Notes: generated from the letters alone by a model not told the origin. Numbered from the stretch's first letter, positions 31,643-44,515 are shown. The stretch is 64,000 nt of DNA from Ligula intestinalis (GCA_036362985.1 JAYGXS010000006.1:7962126-8026125), one strand, 5' to 3'. Program-made: numbers and translations.

Positions 31643-32203
31643 CTAGTGAGTGTGGCTGAGGCTGGTGGTGGGGATGTGTGAGGTGCTGGGTGTGCCGAAA
31701 TCACGGTCAGTGCCGCTGTCGTGAATGCGCATGTGACCTAGTAGGCCCATGCGATGAGCGAATGATCGGGGGCAGTGTGGGCAGTGAAGGCGGCGGTCTC
31801 GTCTATGTGTTGGTGCTCCAGGCACTAGTTCACCAGTCTCTGTTCGATGGATTCGCAAGTGACTGATTAGACCGATGCGTGAGGTGAATGTGCGATTGCA
31901 GTGAGGGCATATCAGGCCCTCAGAGCTGGTGGGAGGTTCAGTTGTGGAAGTTGTTGCGGGCGGTAATGTGTCGGAGGGAGTGGAAGAAGTTGTGGGTGAG
32001 TTGGAGTCGGTGGACGAGGGCAATGAGGCATCTCTCACGTCGGTGATTGCCATCAAGGTGGAGGGTGGAGTAGGGTATGGCGGAGTGTTTGGTGCAGTCG
32101 ACGTGGATGCTGTCGGAGGAGGGTTGCACGGCTTCCGGAGGTGACCGACCAGGCCAATGCGTGCACGGAAGGTGCGTTGACAACGCGGACACGTTGGAAG
32201 GGC
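31643..32203 (-). pseudogene. C2H2 zinc-finger tail of the LINE ORF
   Basis: The frame continues that of the reverse transcriptase after a TAA at 32204-32206. The first finger (about 32120-32180) is CPRCQRTFRARIGLVGHLRK followed by PC, so its last ligand is Cys. A Thr/Pro/Ser-rich linker follows. The second is CPHCNRTFTSRIGLISHLRI plus H, and the third CPHCPRSFAHRMGLLGHMRI plus H. The repeated RIGLxxHLRIH pattern is known to me from diphyllobothriid retroelement proteins. The fingers probably bind nucleic acid during retrotransposition. It is separate only because of the stop. Confidence 0.8.
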
Positions 32204-34398
32204 TTAGGTGGTGGCAGCATGCGTCCGTGGATTGTGAGACTTGCGTGCCGTCCGTTTTGCCTTGGTGGCGGCGATCCGACTAGTTTCGTAGATTGCGGCG
32301 CCCGTTTTGACCGCTCTTCGCCACGCGGTTCGGTCCAGGGCAAGCTCCTCCCAGTTCAGCGTGTTGATTTGGAGACGCTTCAGGGAGTTCTTCAGGGTGT
32401 CCTTGTAACGTCTTTTCTGTCCTCCTTTGCGACGAGTACCTACGGCGACATCGCCATAGAACAGTCGCTTGGGTAGCCGTTCATCATTCATACGTACCAC
32501 GTGTCCGCTCCAGCGCAGTTGTATCTGCCTGAGCATGGCCTGGATGCTGAGAACTCCCGTTCTCTTCAGGATTTCCGTGTCCGGAATCTTCTCCTGCCAC
32601 TTCACCTTCAATATGCGGCGTAGGCAGCTGATGTGAAAATGATTCAGTTTCCGGGCTTGACTAGCATAGACAGTCCAAGTCTCCGCTCCGTACAAGAGTG
32701 TTGACAGCACAACAGCCTTGTACATCTTCAATTTCGTTGACAGTTGAAGACCATGACGATTCCATACGGAGGCTTGGAGCCGACCGAAGGCTTGAATGGC
32801 TTTGGAGATTCTGCGGGCAATCTCTGCGTCTATTTTAGTATTGCGGGAAAGCGTACTGCCGAGGTAGGTGAAGTTGTCCACGTTCTGCAGTACGGCTCCG
32901 TTGACGTTGATGTGTGCGGAGTTGAGGTCAGCACCTGGTGGCGGTTGATGCATAACCACCGTCTTGTCCGTGTTGATTGTGAGGCCAAAGTTGGCGCAAC
33001 CTGCTGCAAAGAGGTCCATGCTCCTTTGCATGTCTCCTTCGGTGGTGGTGTTGAGAGCGCAGTCGTCCGCAAACAGCAGATCATGAACTGTGGTTGTGGA
33101 GATGCGCGTTGGGGCCTGCATCCGACGAATGTTGAGGAGGTTTCCGTCCGTTCTGTAGTTGAAGGGAATTCCGGGACGCTCGTCACGGTAGGCGTCCATC
33201 AGCATGGCAGAGAACATGATACTGAAGAGGGTGGGTGCGAGGACACAGCCCTGCTTCACCCCATTGGTCACTGCGAAGGCTTCAGACAGCGTTCCGTAGT
33301 CCGTGACGCGCGCCATCATCCCATCATGAAGTTGTCGAACCATGTGGGTGAAGTGCTCCGGACAGCCAAACTTCGTATAACCTTCCAAAGTCCGGGCCGG
33401 TTCACGGTGTCGAAGGCTTTTGTCAGATCTACGAACGTAGTGTAGAGGTGGGTCCGCATCTCTGGACATTTCTCCTGTAGCTGACGCGCGGCAAATATCA
33501 TGTCATTGGTGCCGCGGTGACGTCGAAAACCACACTGACTTTCAGGCAGAAGCCCTTGTTCCAGGTGGCTATTCAGACGATTGAGGAGAATGCGTGCGAA
33601 GATTTTTCCGGCAATATTCAGCAGTGAGATGCCGCGGTGGTTGTCACTTACCTGGCGATTCCCCTTACGCTTGTAGAGGTGGACGATGGTGGCGTCCTTG
33701 AAATCCTGGGGAACTTGGCCCTGTCGCCACATCTTTTGGAACAGGGTGGTTAGGTGAGATATGAGTTGGTGACCACCATATTTGTAAATCTCCGCCGGGA
33801 TCCCGTCGGACCCGGGTGCCTTCCCGCTGGAAAGCTGCTGCACAGCCTTCATGGTCTCCTCAGGGGTTGGTGGGAGGTCGAGATCAGCATTAATTTCGAC
33901 TTGCGGCAACCGCTCAATGGCAGCCTCAGAGGTGGTAGAGGGCCGGTTGAGTATACTTTGAAAGTGCTCGGCCCAGCGGCTTAGAAGTTGCGTCTTCTCA
34001 GTGATGATGGTGGTAACGTCCGCGCTGAGAAGTGGGGCTGTGCCCCTCACTACGGGGCCGTAGACTGCTTTGAGCGCTGCGAAGAAGTTCTTCCATTCAT
34101 TGCGATCCGCGAAGCCTTGGATTTCCTCACCCTTACGAGCCATCCAAGCGTCCTGCATTTCCCGCAGCCGCTGTTGTACAAGACGGCGACTTTGGAAGTA
34201 GGCTGCTTTCGTGGCGTCGGTAGGGTGAGCGACATATTCGTTGCGGAGGCGATTCTTCTCAGAGATATGAGAAATGATGGCTACATCGTTTTCATCGAAC
34301 CAGTCTTGGTGTGGGCGGGGCGCGGGCCCAAGGATGCGTTTTGCAGTGGATTGAACAGCATCCCGTAGTTGACGCCATTGGGTCTTCACGGAGGTGTT
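32204..34398 (-). pseudogene. LINE reverse transcriptase
   Basis: The first frame (34389 down to about 33320) shows [40 protein letters not shown] and [20 protein letters not shown]. After a frameshift the second frame gives [20 protein letters not shown], then LLFADDCAL, with FADD at 33063-33074. [20 protein letters not shown] and [11 protein letters not shown] follow, then [20 protein letters not shown] near the end. These are the standard motifs of LINE reverse transcriptases of the kind common in flatworms. It primes on nicked target DNA. Confidence 0.9.
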
Positions 34399-35472
34399 CT
34401 ATTCTGCGATTTGGAGGTTATCGAGCTGGTGAGTCAGCTCGTTGCTGAATCGGAAGCGGTTGGCAGGCAAGTTTAACAAATCAGTATTCAACTTACTTGG
34501 GGGTCGCTTACCTTGAGGTCTCCTGCGTGGTTGAAGACGGATCCGCATCTTGGAGATGATGAGATGATGATCGGTATCACCATCGGCACCCGGCATTGCC
34601 TTTGTCACCAACACGTCCTGCTGGTCGCGTCGCCGCACGAGGACATAATCCAGAAGATGCCACTGACGAGACCTGGGGTGCATCCAGGTCGCCTTGTGCT
34701 GTAGTGATTGGCTGAAGTAGGTGTTGGGCAGTATGAGACGGTGCACCGCGCAGGTGCGAAGGAGGAGTAGGCCATTGTCGTTGAGTCCTCGGAGGCCGTG
34801 GGGTCCGAGCACTCCTCTCCAGGCGGCGTGGTCTGTGCCGACGCGGGCATTGAAGTCACCAAGGACTATCAATTTGTCCGCATTCGGCACAGAGGCCAGG
34901 AGGGCGTGCAGATCCTCGTAGAACTTGTTCCTTGTCTCGTCAGAGCTGGTCATCGGAGGAGCGTAGACACTAACGATGGTGGCGAATTTCCCACCCCAGA
35001 GAGGCAGGCGGAGACTCATTAGGCGTTCGTTGATACCCTGCGGCGTACAGGGTAGTCGTCCCACGATGTCCTTCCGGATGGCAAAGGCGACGCCGGCCTC
35101 GCGTCGCTCTGCCGTCGGACGGCCCACATAGAAGAAGGTGTAGCCAGCACCCACCTCTTCTATGGAACCTTCACCGGAGAAGCGGGTATCACTGAGTGCG
35201 GCGATGTCCACCTTGAAGCGCGCCAGTTCCCGGGCGATGAGCGCTGTTCTCCATTCCGGTCGAATGCTCCTCGGGTTATCTAAAAGGGAACGAACATTCC
35301 AAGCGCCGAAGGTGATAGGACTTACCTGAGCTCCCTGAGCTGTCGTCCTGTGAGCTCTGGGAGCTGTCCTGCGGGAAGGAAACGGGTTAGAGGGAGGGTG
35401 GGGAAGAGAGTAGGTTTGATTTGCGTTTGTAGTATTTCGACCGCGTGTTTGCATTCTGTCAGCCACGGTCAA
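34399..35472 (-). pseudogene. LINE apurinic-like endonuclease
   Basis: After about 50 residues rich in Pro, Arg and Thr the endonuclease starts: [20 protein letters not shown] gives the Asn; [12 protein letters not shown] has Asp where Glu is usual. VSVYAPPM and [10 protein letters not shown] follow, and [12 protein letters not shown] gives the final DH. It nicks target DNA to start insertion. The frame ends in a TAG just before the reverse-transcriptase frame, with no shift, so the stop is a single change. The ATG at 35470-35472 is the first in frame. Confidence 0.88.
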
Positions 35473-36278
35473 CTGGCAGATGTCGCAACCCAGCGTGTTT
35501 GGAAACCTCTTTTATAGGACCATCAACCCTCTCGCGAGGGGCAGCAGCGCTACTCCACAAAGGGACTGCCGGTCACCCACAACTGCTGCCGAACTGCATA
35601 ATGGGCCGCGAGTGTTTTGGTGCCGAACGACCACTTGGCTGTGAGCCTGCCTTCAGCTTAGCTGAGGACTTTTAGGGGGGGGGGGAGCATTTGGGAATTA
35701 GGGGGTGGGAGCAGCAGTAATTATCTAAGTAGCAGTAGCGGTGAAAGGGGCTGTGTCTTACACATAAATGAAAGGCGTTCTAGTTCTACGGCATCTGACT
35801 GTGGGTAGAGCTGCTGCTACGAGTTAGGTGTTATTGATGCTACTGTGGAGGCAAACTCTGTGAGGATAAGAGTGCTAGTCATGCCGGTAGGACTACTATT
35901 TGAGTAGGAATCGCTACGATGGAATAGGCTCACTTTAAGAGCACGGTAATGGAATGGTATAGGTATGGTTTTAGAGTCAACACTAGAAAAATCAGGCAAA
36001 TGTAACATATAACAAATAGCAAACATAAAAGTAATACGATAAACTAGATGTAACAAGTGTAGCGAGACTGTAAACAAGCGAGGAAAGTAAACAGTAAGTT
36101 CAAACAGACAATGGTACCGTTTACAGTAAGTAGCACTCTTTCATCAACTACGTCTACTAGGACGCTTACCACTGCAACTCGGGGACATACCGGGCGTGGG
36201 GACACACACACCGGAGACCCTCACTTGGTTTAGCCCGCTGATCGAGGCGGGGAGCCGGGGGGTGGCCGCCAGGCAAAG
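35473..36278. other. Probable 5' side of the LINE, no gene
   Basis: A run of G is at 35675-35685. No coding frame is seen. The sequence then becomes GC-rich before the gap. Confidence 0.4.
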
Positions 36279-36678
36279 NNNNNNNNNNNNNNNNNNNNNN
36301 NNNNNNNNNNNNNNNNNNNNNNNNNNNNNNNNNNNNNNNNNNNNNNNNNNNNNNNNNNNNNNNNNNNNNNNNNNNNNNNNNNNNNNNNNNNNNNNNNNNN
36401 NNNNNNNNNNNNNNNNNNNNNNNNNNNNNNNNNNNNNNNNNNNNNNNNNNNNNNNNNNNNNNNNNNNNNNNNNNNNNNNNNNNNNNNNNNNNNNNNNNNN
36501 NNNNNNNNNNNNNNNNNNNNNNNNNNNNNNNNNNNNNNNNNNNNNNNNNNNNNNNNNNNNNNNNNNNNNNNNNNNNNNNNNNNNNNNNNNNNNNNNNNNN
36601 NNNNNNNNNNNNNNNNNNNNNNNNNNNNNNNNNNNNNNNNNNNNNNNNNNNNNNNNNNNNNNNNNNNNNNNNNNNNNN
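36279..36678. other. Assembly gap of 400 N
   Basis: All bases are N. The round length suggests an estimated or fixed gap size. Frames reported across it are artefacts. Confidence 0.99.
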
Positions 36679-36782
36679 GTAGCCACCACCTACGCGAGGA
36701 AGATGATGCGATCTGCCACGACCTTGATGTTCAACCCCCAGCTGGACACCCCATACCCCCCCGGTCACTCACAACACACTCA

Positions 36783-37428
36783 CACACACACTCACACACG
36801 ACAGTTCCCCCGTCGATTTCGACGATGGGCACCACGCGCTCTAACAAGCCGCAGCAAATGCTGAAGCAAGCCGCAGCATACACAGAGGTAAGCTGAGCAA
36901 GCAACACGAAAGCAACAGCAAGCAGGAGCAACACAGAGAACTCTTGCGAGAGACAAAAGGAGTTTTGGCAGACTCGCACAGAATCTACCCACTCGCTCGA
37001 CACTCCCACCTCCGTTTCCGGTGTAAAGACAATGTCAATAAGAACAGGGATGAGGGAGGATGTAGATGACTGGCGCGATAAACACTCAGCACGGGAACAC
37101 TTGACACAGCCATCTCGCTAGGTATGCTCCCGACTGCGCAGGAGCGCCATAAAGGCCACATTAAGAGGGAGCCATTGCAGCCTGACTCTCAGTCCTCCCT
37201 CTCCTCCCGTACGCACAAACAGACACACGCGTACAGGAAGAGCAGCAACGGAGGGAGCCCGAGTTTTCCCGTCAGTTGGCAGACCCTCCAAGCCACGGCT
37301 ATTAGCACACCGTGATAGATTCAGACGCATTCAGATTTATTATAGTGTGGGAAGAAAAACGCCGAGGTCGACCTCACTCTCTTCCCCACCGCATAGTGAC
37401 CGCCTAGCTTTTCGGGTACCCGCAGTGG
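36783..37428. repeat. 650-bp direct repeat, copy 2
   Basis: It is the partner of 30205-30854 in the same orientation. If it belongs to the LINE it would be part of the 5' UTR, with the first copy lying beyond the 3' end. Confidence 0.85.
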
Positions 37429-39639
37429 TGTCGTACACTTACACACACTCACACACATATGGTATGCTGAATGGGTGCATCTAGGAAAGCAACAGAGTTT
37501 CAACTTGTGTTGGTAGGGCCTTAGTCTGTCTATCTGTCTGTCTGCAAGAAAAGTAAACACGAAAGTCTTAAATCGAAAATAAAGTGCAACATTTGCTGCA
37601 AGCTTCCTTTTGGCGGAAAAATTAAGCCCGCGTTAGAAGAGTCGGTTTTTCTAACTGCCCTCTGGATGGATGATTCGAACATTTAGCTTGGGATATAGAC
37701 ATGGCTTGAATGGGTCAGCACGATGACAGCCAAGATCAGTCAGTGATTGATTTCGCAAAATGTTTTTTTGATAAGCAAGCAGTTATGAAGTGGGGATTTA
37801 ATGGTGATTAAGTTGCAACATCATCCCAAAGATATGTCACATACCCCGACATGCCGCCTTTTGAACGCGCAGTTTGTTAGCCGCCTGTATGAACCACATT
37901 TTGGACAAAAAATGACTACTTAAGAAGTGTGCAGCTGATTTTAATGGCCTTCTAACTTCAAGTATATTTTATCGAAAACATTTCAGAATAAACAGATTAT
38001 TTTTTCACATTTTTAACAAAGCACTTACTCCTGCACACTGTACTTCCTTTGGATAAAAATTTAGGTTTTATTAAGTAATCTTTTAAATCCACGAATACTT
38101 TAAAGTCAATACTGTCGTCACCTATGCATTCATGACTTTCCGTCTACAGGTTTTAGGCTTTTCATTTTGGGGAAAATTATATTTATGTATAACATAACGA
38201 AACTAATATAGAGTTACTGCGAAAATCAGGATTATGTCATGTTCTCCGTAAGGAGCATTTATAAACACACAGACACAGTTCGGGTGCAAAATTTACGACC
38301 GATTGATTATCACCCACAAATTGGCATTGATGAGTGTACGAAAATTTTAAATATTAGTGGACATCCTTGAGCGAATTTACAACTTAAATGAAACGTTAGG
38401 TTACAAGCCAAAATTTTATAAACTGACTTCAGTCTTCTTTTCCCGACAATAATGCGTGATCTCATATGAACAAGTACTGCACTTTCGCGAATGCAAAACC
38501 AAGTTTTCTGATGTATGAACAGATATAATTCAAAGTGTTTGGGTTTTATCGATGTTCATTTAGAGTACAACACGCACAGACAAGAAATTTTTTTTCACAG
38601 CGTTTAAGAGCGTAAAACATTGCTTGGGTATCAGAAACGTTGGGTATCTGAACGTAACTCCTTTCGAATAAACCGCATTTTGCACCTCAAGTCAATATCA
38701 GGAGCAAAATAAACAACCCCAAATGTGTGTTAAATCCCCTAGTCTGTTTTTTGTATTTCCACATTTAATCAGGTATGCAATATACTGTAATCACGCCTTC
38801 TTATACAACTAATCGGCCGTCGTTAGCTAGTGAATACTGCGCGGTTTTGCTGTATCAGCTGCTAAAGTTCCGTTTCGAGCGGAATCTAAAAGCGGTTTTG
38901 CTCTGTTATGCAAACTAGTCAGAATGAAGCAAAATAGGCAAAATGGTGGCTATCTGTTTACGAACATAACGAGATCATTTTGCTGTAGATGGAAAATTTC
39001 GCACGCAATATTCATGTAAGCCCTCGGACTGAGCCTAAATCTCATATTCCATTTGAGTAGCTCCGAGTTGGTGATTAATGTCTGGGGAGGTAATAAAGGA
39101 AAAATTTTGATAACAGTTTACGATAGATACCATCACGGAAACCATAATCCGAAAAGTCTACAATACTACACCGATCGTAATGGTGGCGGGGAGCAGGAAA
39201 GGAAATAAAAGATAAATAGGAACGAAAACAGGAAAAAGAAGATAAAGAGAGTATAAAAAGGTGAATACCTAGCAATAAAAGAGTGCATATTAATTACAAA
39301 ATAAAAAAAGTTACTGCTCTCACTGGTGTCGTAGTGTCTTTAGCTTCTGTTGTCGTACCTATAATAGACTGTTACCGAAATTTTAAACCTGGATTGAACC
39401 ACTCGTAGCAGTGGCAGAGTATCCGCGAAACACATGCCGATACATTTAACTGATAACTGTGTCACGAGTAGGATGTGTTGCCTAGCCTTCTTATGGGTTA
39501 TTGACTGTCTGTTAGCAAACTGTAAAAATAACTTGACTTTTTTTCCTAAGCCCCTTTGATTTCAATTCAAATATTTATACCAACCTTTGGCCGGAGCCTA
39601 TAGCTGCTTGTTTTCAATAGCCTTTTCAAAGTTACTGAA
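37429..39639. other. AT-rich, no gene
   Basis: A TCTG/TCTA microsatellite lies at 37522-37549. Segment 37900-38000 resembles part of the inverted-repeat element at 21248 (ACTACTTAAGAAGT and TATATTTTATCGAAAACAT). No coding frame is convincing. Confidence 0.45.
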
Positions 39640-39990
39640 CCCATTTTTAGGTGAAAAAAGGAACAAGAAATGTCTTCCAGCAGGCCCATGGGAGACGCTG
39701 GAAGACTTGGCGTATAGTCAAAACTCTCGCGACTGTATTAGTAAGAAAAGTAAAAACAGAAAATTACTGAATAGTTTGTCCATAAATACAGATGATTTCG
39801 CTGTGATAAACAACATGTCCTTTTGTTGCACCGACAGAACTGCTCTAAGTATATTACTTTATACCGAAGTAAACGAATTATGGACATTTTTGTAGAACAA
39901 CAGACGAAACACAGGAGTCCAGACAGAACCGAAACAATGTGCATCCATTTGGATGCTAGTGTCCAACTAACAAACTAAATTATGCCAACA
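39640..39990 (+). repeat. Direct duplication, copy 1 (pair with 40860-41195)
   Basis: Shared segments include ATAAATACAGATG, CATGTCCTTTTGT, GAACTGCTCTAAGT versus GAACCGCTCTAAGT, GGAACAACA/AGAACAACA and TTTGGATGC. The two copies are about 1.2 kb apart, with divergence of perhaps a quarter of positions. Confidence 0.55.
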
Positions 39991-40204
39991 AATACTTATA
40001 TATTTGATCAATGAATGGAAAAAGAATCAGCAAGTCAAATCGTAGCCAAATCATTTATGTTATAATAACCTTCCTTCGTCAAATGGCTTTATTGGTATTT
40101 CAGGTATTGGATTGCAACTAGCTTAACAGCATCGTTAAACTTCTGGCGAATATGTAACGATTGTCAGTGTTTGCGAACTTTCTAGCATCACTTTATTTTA
40201 CGTT

Positions 40205-40740
40205 CGGGGTGAATATTAAAACACTTAAAATAAGATATTTCTTAAAAGCATTTTCCAATAACGGGATTTTCTCGACATGAGTTCTTATGAAGATGGCTCA
40301 AAACACTACAACATTTTTGAGCAAACAGGACGTCCACAACAGAAGTCTAATATTGTTATGCGTAAAATTAATTAAGAACTCTCCAGAGTAGATTGCCTCT
40401 TGAAATAGCACTTTAATTACAGATTCAGCTGACGAATGTTTATGTATGATACCTTTTTGAAGGAACGTCCAAAGAATAATAGATACTTTTATATGTTTGT
40501 AGTTACCTAAAAATGTATGCTCCAGGTTTGTCTAAAAACGAAAGGACTTACTGTTGACTTTATGCGGGAGTATTTTCCACTATAACTGAATCTTCTTATT
40601 CTCATGCTATGATTACGAATTTATAAAAGAAGGACAGAATGGACAGAATGCAAAAACGGTTAATTTTCTGTCTCTTCCTTTTCTAAATTAAGCATAAGCG
40701 GAAACTACATTTTACAAAACGTATATTGCCACAAACTTAA
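40205..40740 (+). repeat. AT-rich dispersed repeat, copy 1 of 3
   Basis: It shares CACAACAGAAG, a GCACTTTAAT-like segment, GACGAATGTTT and a GCATAAGC segment with 42590-43165, and more weakly with 46400-46905. No coding capacity is visible. Confidence 0.5.
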
Positions 40741-40859
40741 GCTTTAAAAAGATTGTTCTCTATGTCCATGTACACGATAATTTGTGTGCCTTTTTGCATA
40801 AGGTCTGAACTCCTCTTTAGAGTAAAACAAGATATGGGTAAGATCCTTTAACTGCGGAT

Positions 40860-41195
40860 TTACGTAGATTATCTATCAGAAAGCCTATGAGGGATGCTGA
40901 AAGATTTATTGACGAGTCGAACCTCTCGCGGCTTTCGTGCACTAATTTTGGGGAAGGCTAAAAAGCCAAAAATTACTAAAGGCATTGTCTATAAATACAG
41001 ATGGTATCCCTAAGGTAATAAGCATGTCCTTTTGTCGCATCGAGAGAACCGCTCTAAGTTGATTAATTTACAATTAAGTAAACATATTTTGGACACTGTT
41101 GCGGAACAACAAAGATGCACAAGTCTACAGACTGAAGCGAAGCAAACTGCACATTTTTGGATGCCACTTTCCAACTAATCGGCCTAAATTATGCC
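40860..41195 (+). repeat. Direct duplication, copy 2
   Basis: It is the partner of 39640-39990 in the same orientation. Confidence 0.55.
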
Positions 41196-42589
41196 CACAA
41201 CTCCCCACACACCCCTTCGACAAGCTGAGCAAATCGGCTCAGCAAATGGGCTCAACTAGTGTTTGCCATTTCTCATCATCCATTTGATCAAACACAGCCC
41301 AACTGACAGGAAGTGGTTAATCTGTGAAAAAAAAGTTAGTCCGCAGTTGATTTATCATCCTCGAGTTGTTTTTTGGTAATTCAAGCTTAGTCCCATAACT
41401 GCCTGTTTAGTAGACATTAAAATTAGGCTACCATGGACACTTTTACGAGCGTCTTCAGCATTAGAATAGCCAACATGCTAACCTACACCGGGACGACAGC
41501 AGAAGTGCATAAATTGGGGACTGAACTTATCCTGCTACCGGCCTGCGTGCTGTTGCCGTAAAGTTTCGGCAGAAAAGCCCCGCCCACCTGCCAGCCAAAA
41601 ATAGCAACGGACAGGTAATGAGGTCAGACGTAGAGAAAGACCATGGAGTGTCATTACACCTCTCTCTCTCTCTCTTGCTCTCTCTCGCACGCGTGCTATC
41701 TGTGGCCCTATAAGGATAAGATTAATTACGATGTTGGGCAGCCTGCTAGTTAGTAGCAGAGGTCACAGGACAAGGAAACACACACTGGCCTGAAGCGTAT
41801 AGCCGGAGGGAGAAAAAAAGGTCCCACGGAAGTCATGCCTCGCGCGCGTCATTTGGAGGCCGCAAACACAGAAACGTCCCATGCTTGTGCAGATACGCCG
41901 GAAGTGGTTTTTAATCAGGAAGTCAGCAGGGGAGGTCCTGCTGAATTGTCACACAGTTTCATAGACGGTCTGCTGAGGCTCATAGTCAGTCACAAGTTCA
42001 GTTTAAGAAGCGCCTGAAAGAGAGTAGGAGAGCGTGGAATCGCACGGAATGCCAAAATGTTTGTCTTGCAGTGGTCGGTTGTCACTGTATGAGCAATATT
42101 TTTATTACGCGCGTTTTTCGCTATTTGATCCCATTTTACTCAGAAATCAGTCGTGCCGATATATACTTGTTCTTATTGTTTACAAATTCAAATTTTACCC
42201 AATCAGCTCATGTTTATTTGCACCTGAGTAGACCTGGGCAGAAATTTATGTAAAATGCGAAAAGTTGCGAAACATTTGTCAATTGCTCGCAAAGTGGTGC
42301 AACCTAAGGCAAATTTGTAACTAAAAAAATATAAAAACTATTTATTGTTTGTTAAGAAAAATCAAATTACCCTTAAAATTCTCAAATTCCGCAGAGCTTA
42401 AAAACGTGTAAAATAAACCAATACATGTAAATATAATCGTCCTGTGAGATAATAGCCATAAAACTTTCTTTATACTTGAATACACTTTCCTGGCCCATTT
42501 TATTTGCACAAACTTCAGGTATTGGCTTACAATTATTTTCACGTCACCCTGTTAATTCTGGCACATTTTTGGAATAAATTCAGTTTCTT
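41196..42589. other. No gene recognised
   Basis: A TC/CT microsatellite lies at 41660-41690. A 60-codon frame starting MPRARHLEAANTETSH at 41835 follows a CTATAAGG motif at 41709-41716 but has no recognised domain. Confidence 0.35.
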
Positions 42590-43165
42590 CGAGCTTTTTC
42601 CATAAATGTGGACTTTGCTCGACTTTTATATTTAAATATTGAAACAAGATTTTTAGGAGTATTTACCGGAAACTCGAACCTTTTCTATTAGTTCTTATGC
42701 ACATAGGCATGTGTGCCCTATTTCTAAGCTATACAAACACAAAAATTCATTGTCGAGCATAAAAGATGTGCACAACAGAAGCCTGATAATACTATGCTTA
42801 AGCTCGATAAAAATAAATTTCTAGAATTGGTTACCTACTAAAAGGCACTTTAATAAGATGTTGAGCCGACGAATGTTTGTGCATTATAACTTTTTTCACG
42901 AAAACGTCAAACTGAAAATCGAAAATTTTCACCAGTTTTCGAATTTACCTAGAGATACATTATACAATATCGGCTGAAAGTAGGAAAACACACTTTTCTC
43001 GTTATGATGGACTATGAACTATAGTTGATCACGTTTTGTCCCCATTCTGAGATGGAACATGCAAAAAGACTAACCATATACACACTTAGCTCTTGCGGAA
43101 ATTTCTAATCGTCTGTCTGTTTCGTTTCTAAATTATACGTAAGCTTAAATTATATCGTACAAAAA
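42590..43165 (+). repeat. AT-rich dispersed repeat, copy 2 of 3
   Basis: It is the best-preserved relative of 40205-40740. The similarity to 46400-46905 continues to the right, to about 43650 (TATCAACTGAAGA/TATCAACTTCGTA, then CACAGC). Confidence 0.5.
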
Positions 43166-44157
43166 AATATCTTTTCGTATACTTTATATGATGTAATATT
43201 GTTATTTACTTTCACTTTCACGGTTAAACATATATTAATTTATGATTACCGTCCCAAATTGTTGACACGGTAAAACAAAATGCGATCAAAACCTTTAAGT
43301 GCGTTTTCGACAAATAATTTGTAAAACTAAAGTCATTTTTTGTTTCAAAAACACAATGCACCTCCATAGACTTGAATTTTATCAACTGAAGACTAGATTT
43401 TCCGGTTCTAGAAGGATATATTTTAAAATGTTTGTGCTTATATTGGGTCCTCCCATAGCACAGCCCATAAAAAAGGCTTGGGTGTATCGTAATAAATAGC
43501 ATATAAAATGTGCCTCTGATTTCCTTAAAAATGCTGTCTACTATCCATACTAAAATGTTTATCAGGATGAAATCCACTGATTAAATCAAAAAGGTGATCA
43601 AATGTATGCCAAACTAACATGTCCAATTTTGGTCATGACTTTGCGTGAAATTTCATACCTAGTCCATTAAATATAATGAAATGTGTTGATGTATAATCAA
43701 TTGTATTTTATGTAATGATTACATACAGCACAGCGAGTGCTGCAATCAACACCGTCAACGTCATTCGAAAACTCTTGTAGCTCGCAGGGCGTTTACCCCA
43801 CGGATGCACAACTCATATTACTTCAGAGGAACAATACATCTCAAAAGGAAAGCATATTTGAATTTATAAATTATAATTTATTAAGTGAAAACTAATTCGT
43901 TTTATCAAAAACTGTGAAATCGAATAAAATGAAATGTACTTCAGTTCAATTATTTAAGTCCTTGTTTATGTAACGCTAGTGCAGGAAAAAAAGATTGAGG
44001 TACAACATAAGGAAAATTTTTAAAATTTGTAACATACTCATATTTCGTGGATTGTCCTTTTGCGTTCAAAACAGCCGTAAGTCGGGAGGGCATGCAAAGA
44101 ACCAAGTTGTCAATGGTTAAGGCAGAAGACTTGTCAAGCACCGGATCAATTTGTTTA

Positions 44158-44200
44158 TTTTCCTGAGCTTTCGAACTCTTACAGGAGTTCATCTTCATCT
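44158..44200 (-). ncRNA. Hammerhead-like motif of another Penelope type
   Basis: On the minus strand ATGAAGA (one change from CUGANGA) is followed by T and a perfect stem II GAACTC/GAGTTC with loop CTGTAA. GAAA (44169-44172 on +) and the palindrome AGCT then lead to a CTC cleavage triplet. AGG and AATAAAC follow, as in the other copies. Confidence 0.5.
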
Positions 44201-44515
44201 CTGAAGATGAAATGGACCGTCAAACGTTGAAATATCTTTTAAGACATACTTGTTCTGGAGTCTTATCTATGACTAAAGGATAATTTTTTTCCAGCCTATT
44301 GCCACATATTGCCTTTACGGAGATAAAAGTTACTAGACGCGGCCATGTCAGTCAAAATTCCCCCGGAGTTCGTTAATTGACTTATAGCCCAAGTACAACT
44401 CTTATCATAGACAAGTGGATTATATGCCAAAGAGTACGTCTGGAACGCCGAACCACACACACCGCAGATGCGGCATACACAGTGATGTGGATTTGGTAAA
44501 ACACGTGTCAGGTCT

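Larger units (their letters stand above)
31643..35472 (-). mobile_element. LINE with endonuclease, reverse transcriptase and C-terminal zinc fingers
   Basis: All coding parts lie in order on the minus strand, interrupted by a TAG (34399-34401), a frameshift near 33360-33420 and a TAA (32204-32206). Few breaks mean that it is a young but inactive copy. The element ends are not defined. No target duplication was found, and a gap lies 0.8 kb upstream of its 5' side. Confidence 0.85.

Noticed and set aside
32744..33445. A 233-codon frame on the + strand
   Set aside because: It lies antisense to the LINE reverse transcriptase, which has all the expected motifs on the minus strand.
36144..36864. 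Open frames of 180-220 codons across the gap
   Set aside because: Most of each frame is N; they are artefacts of unread bases.
43224..43577. A 117-codon minus frame with hydrophobic segments
   Set aside because: It lies within the AT-rich dispersed repeat and is not kept in the related copy near 47000.
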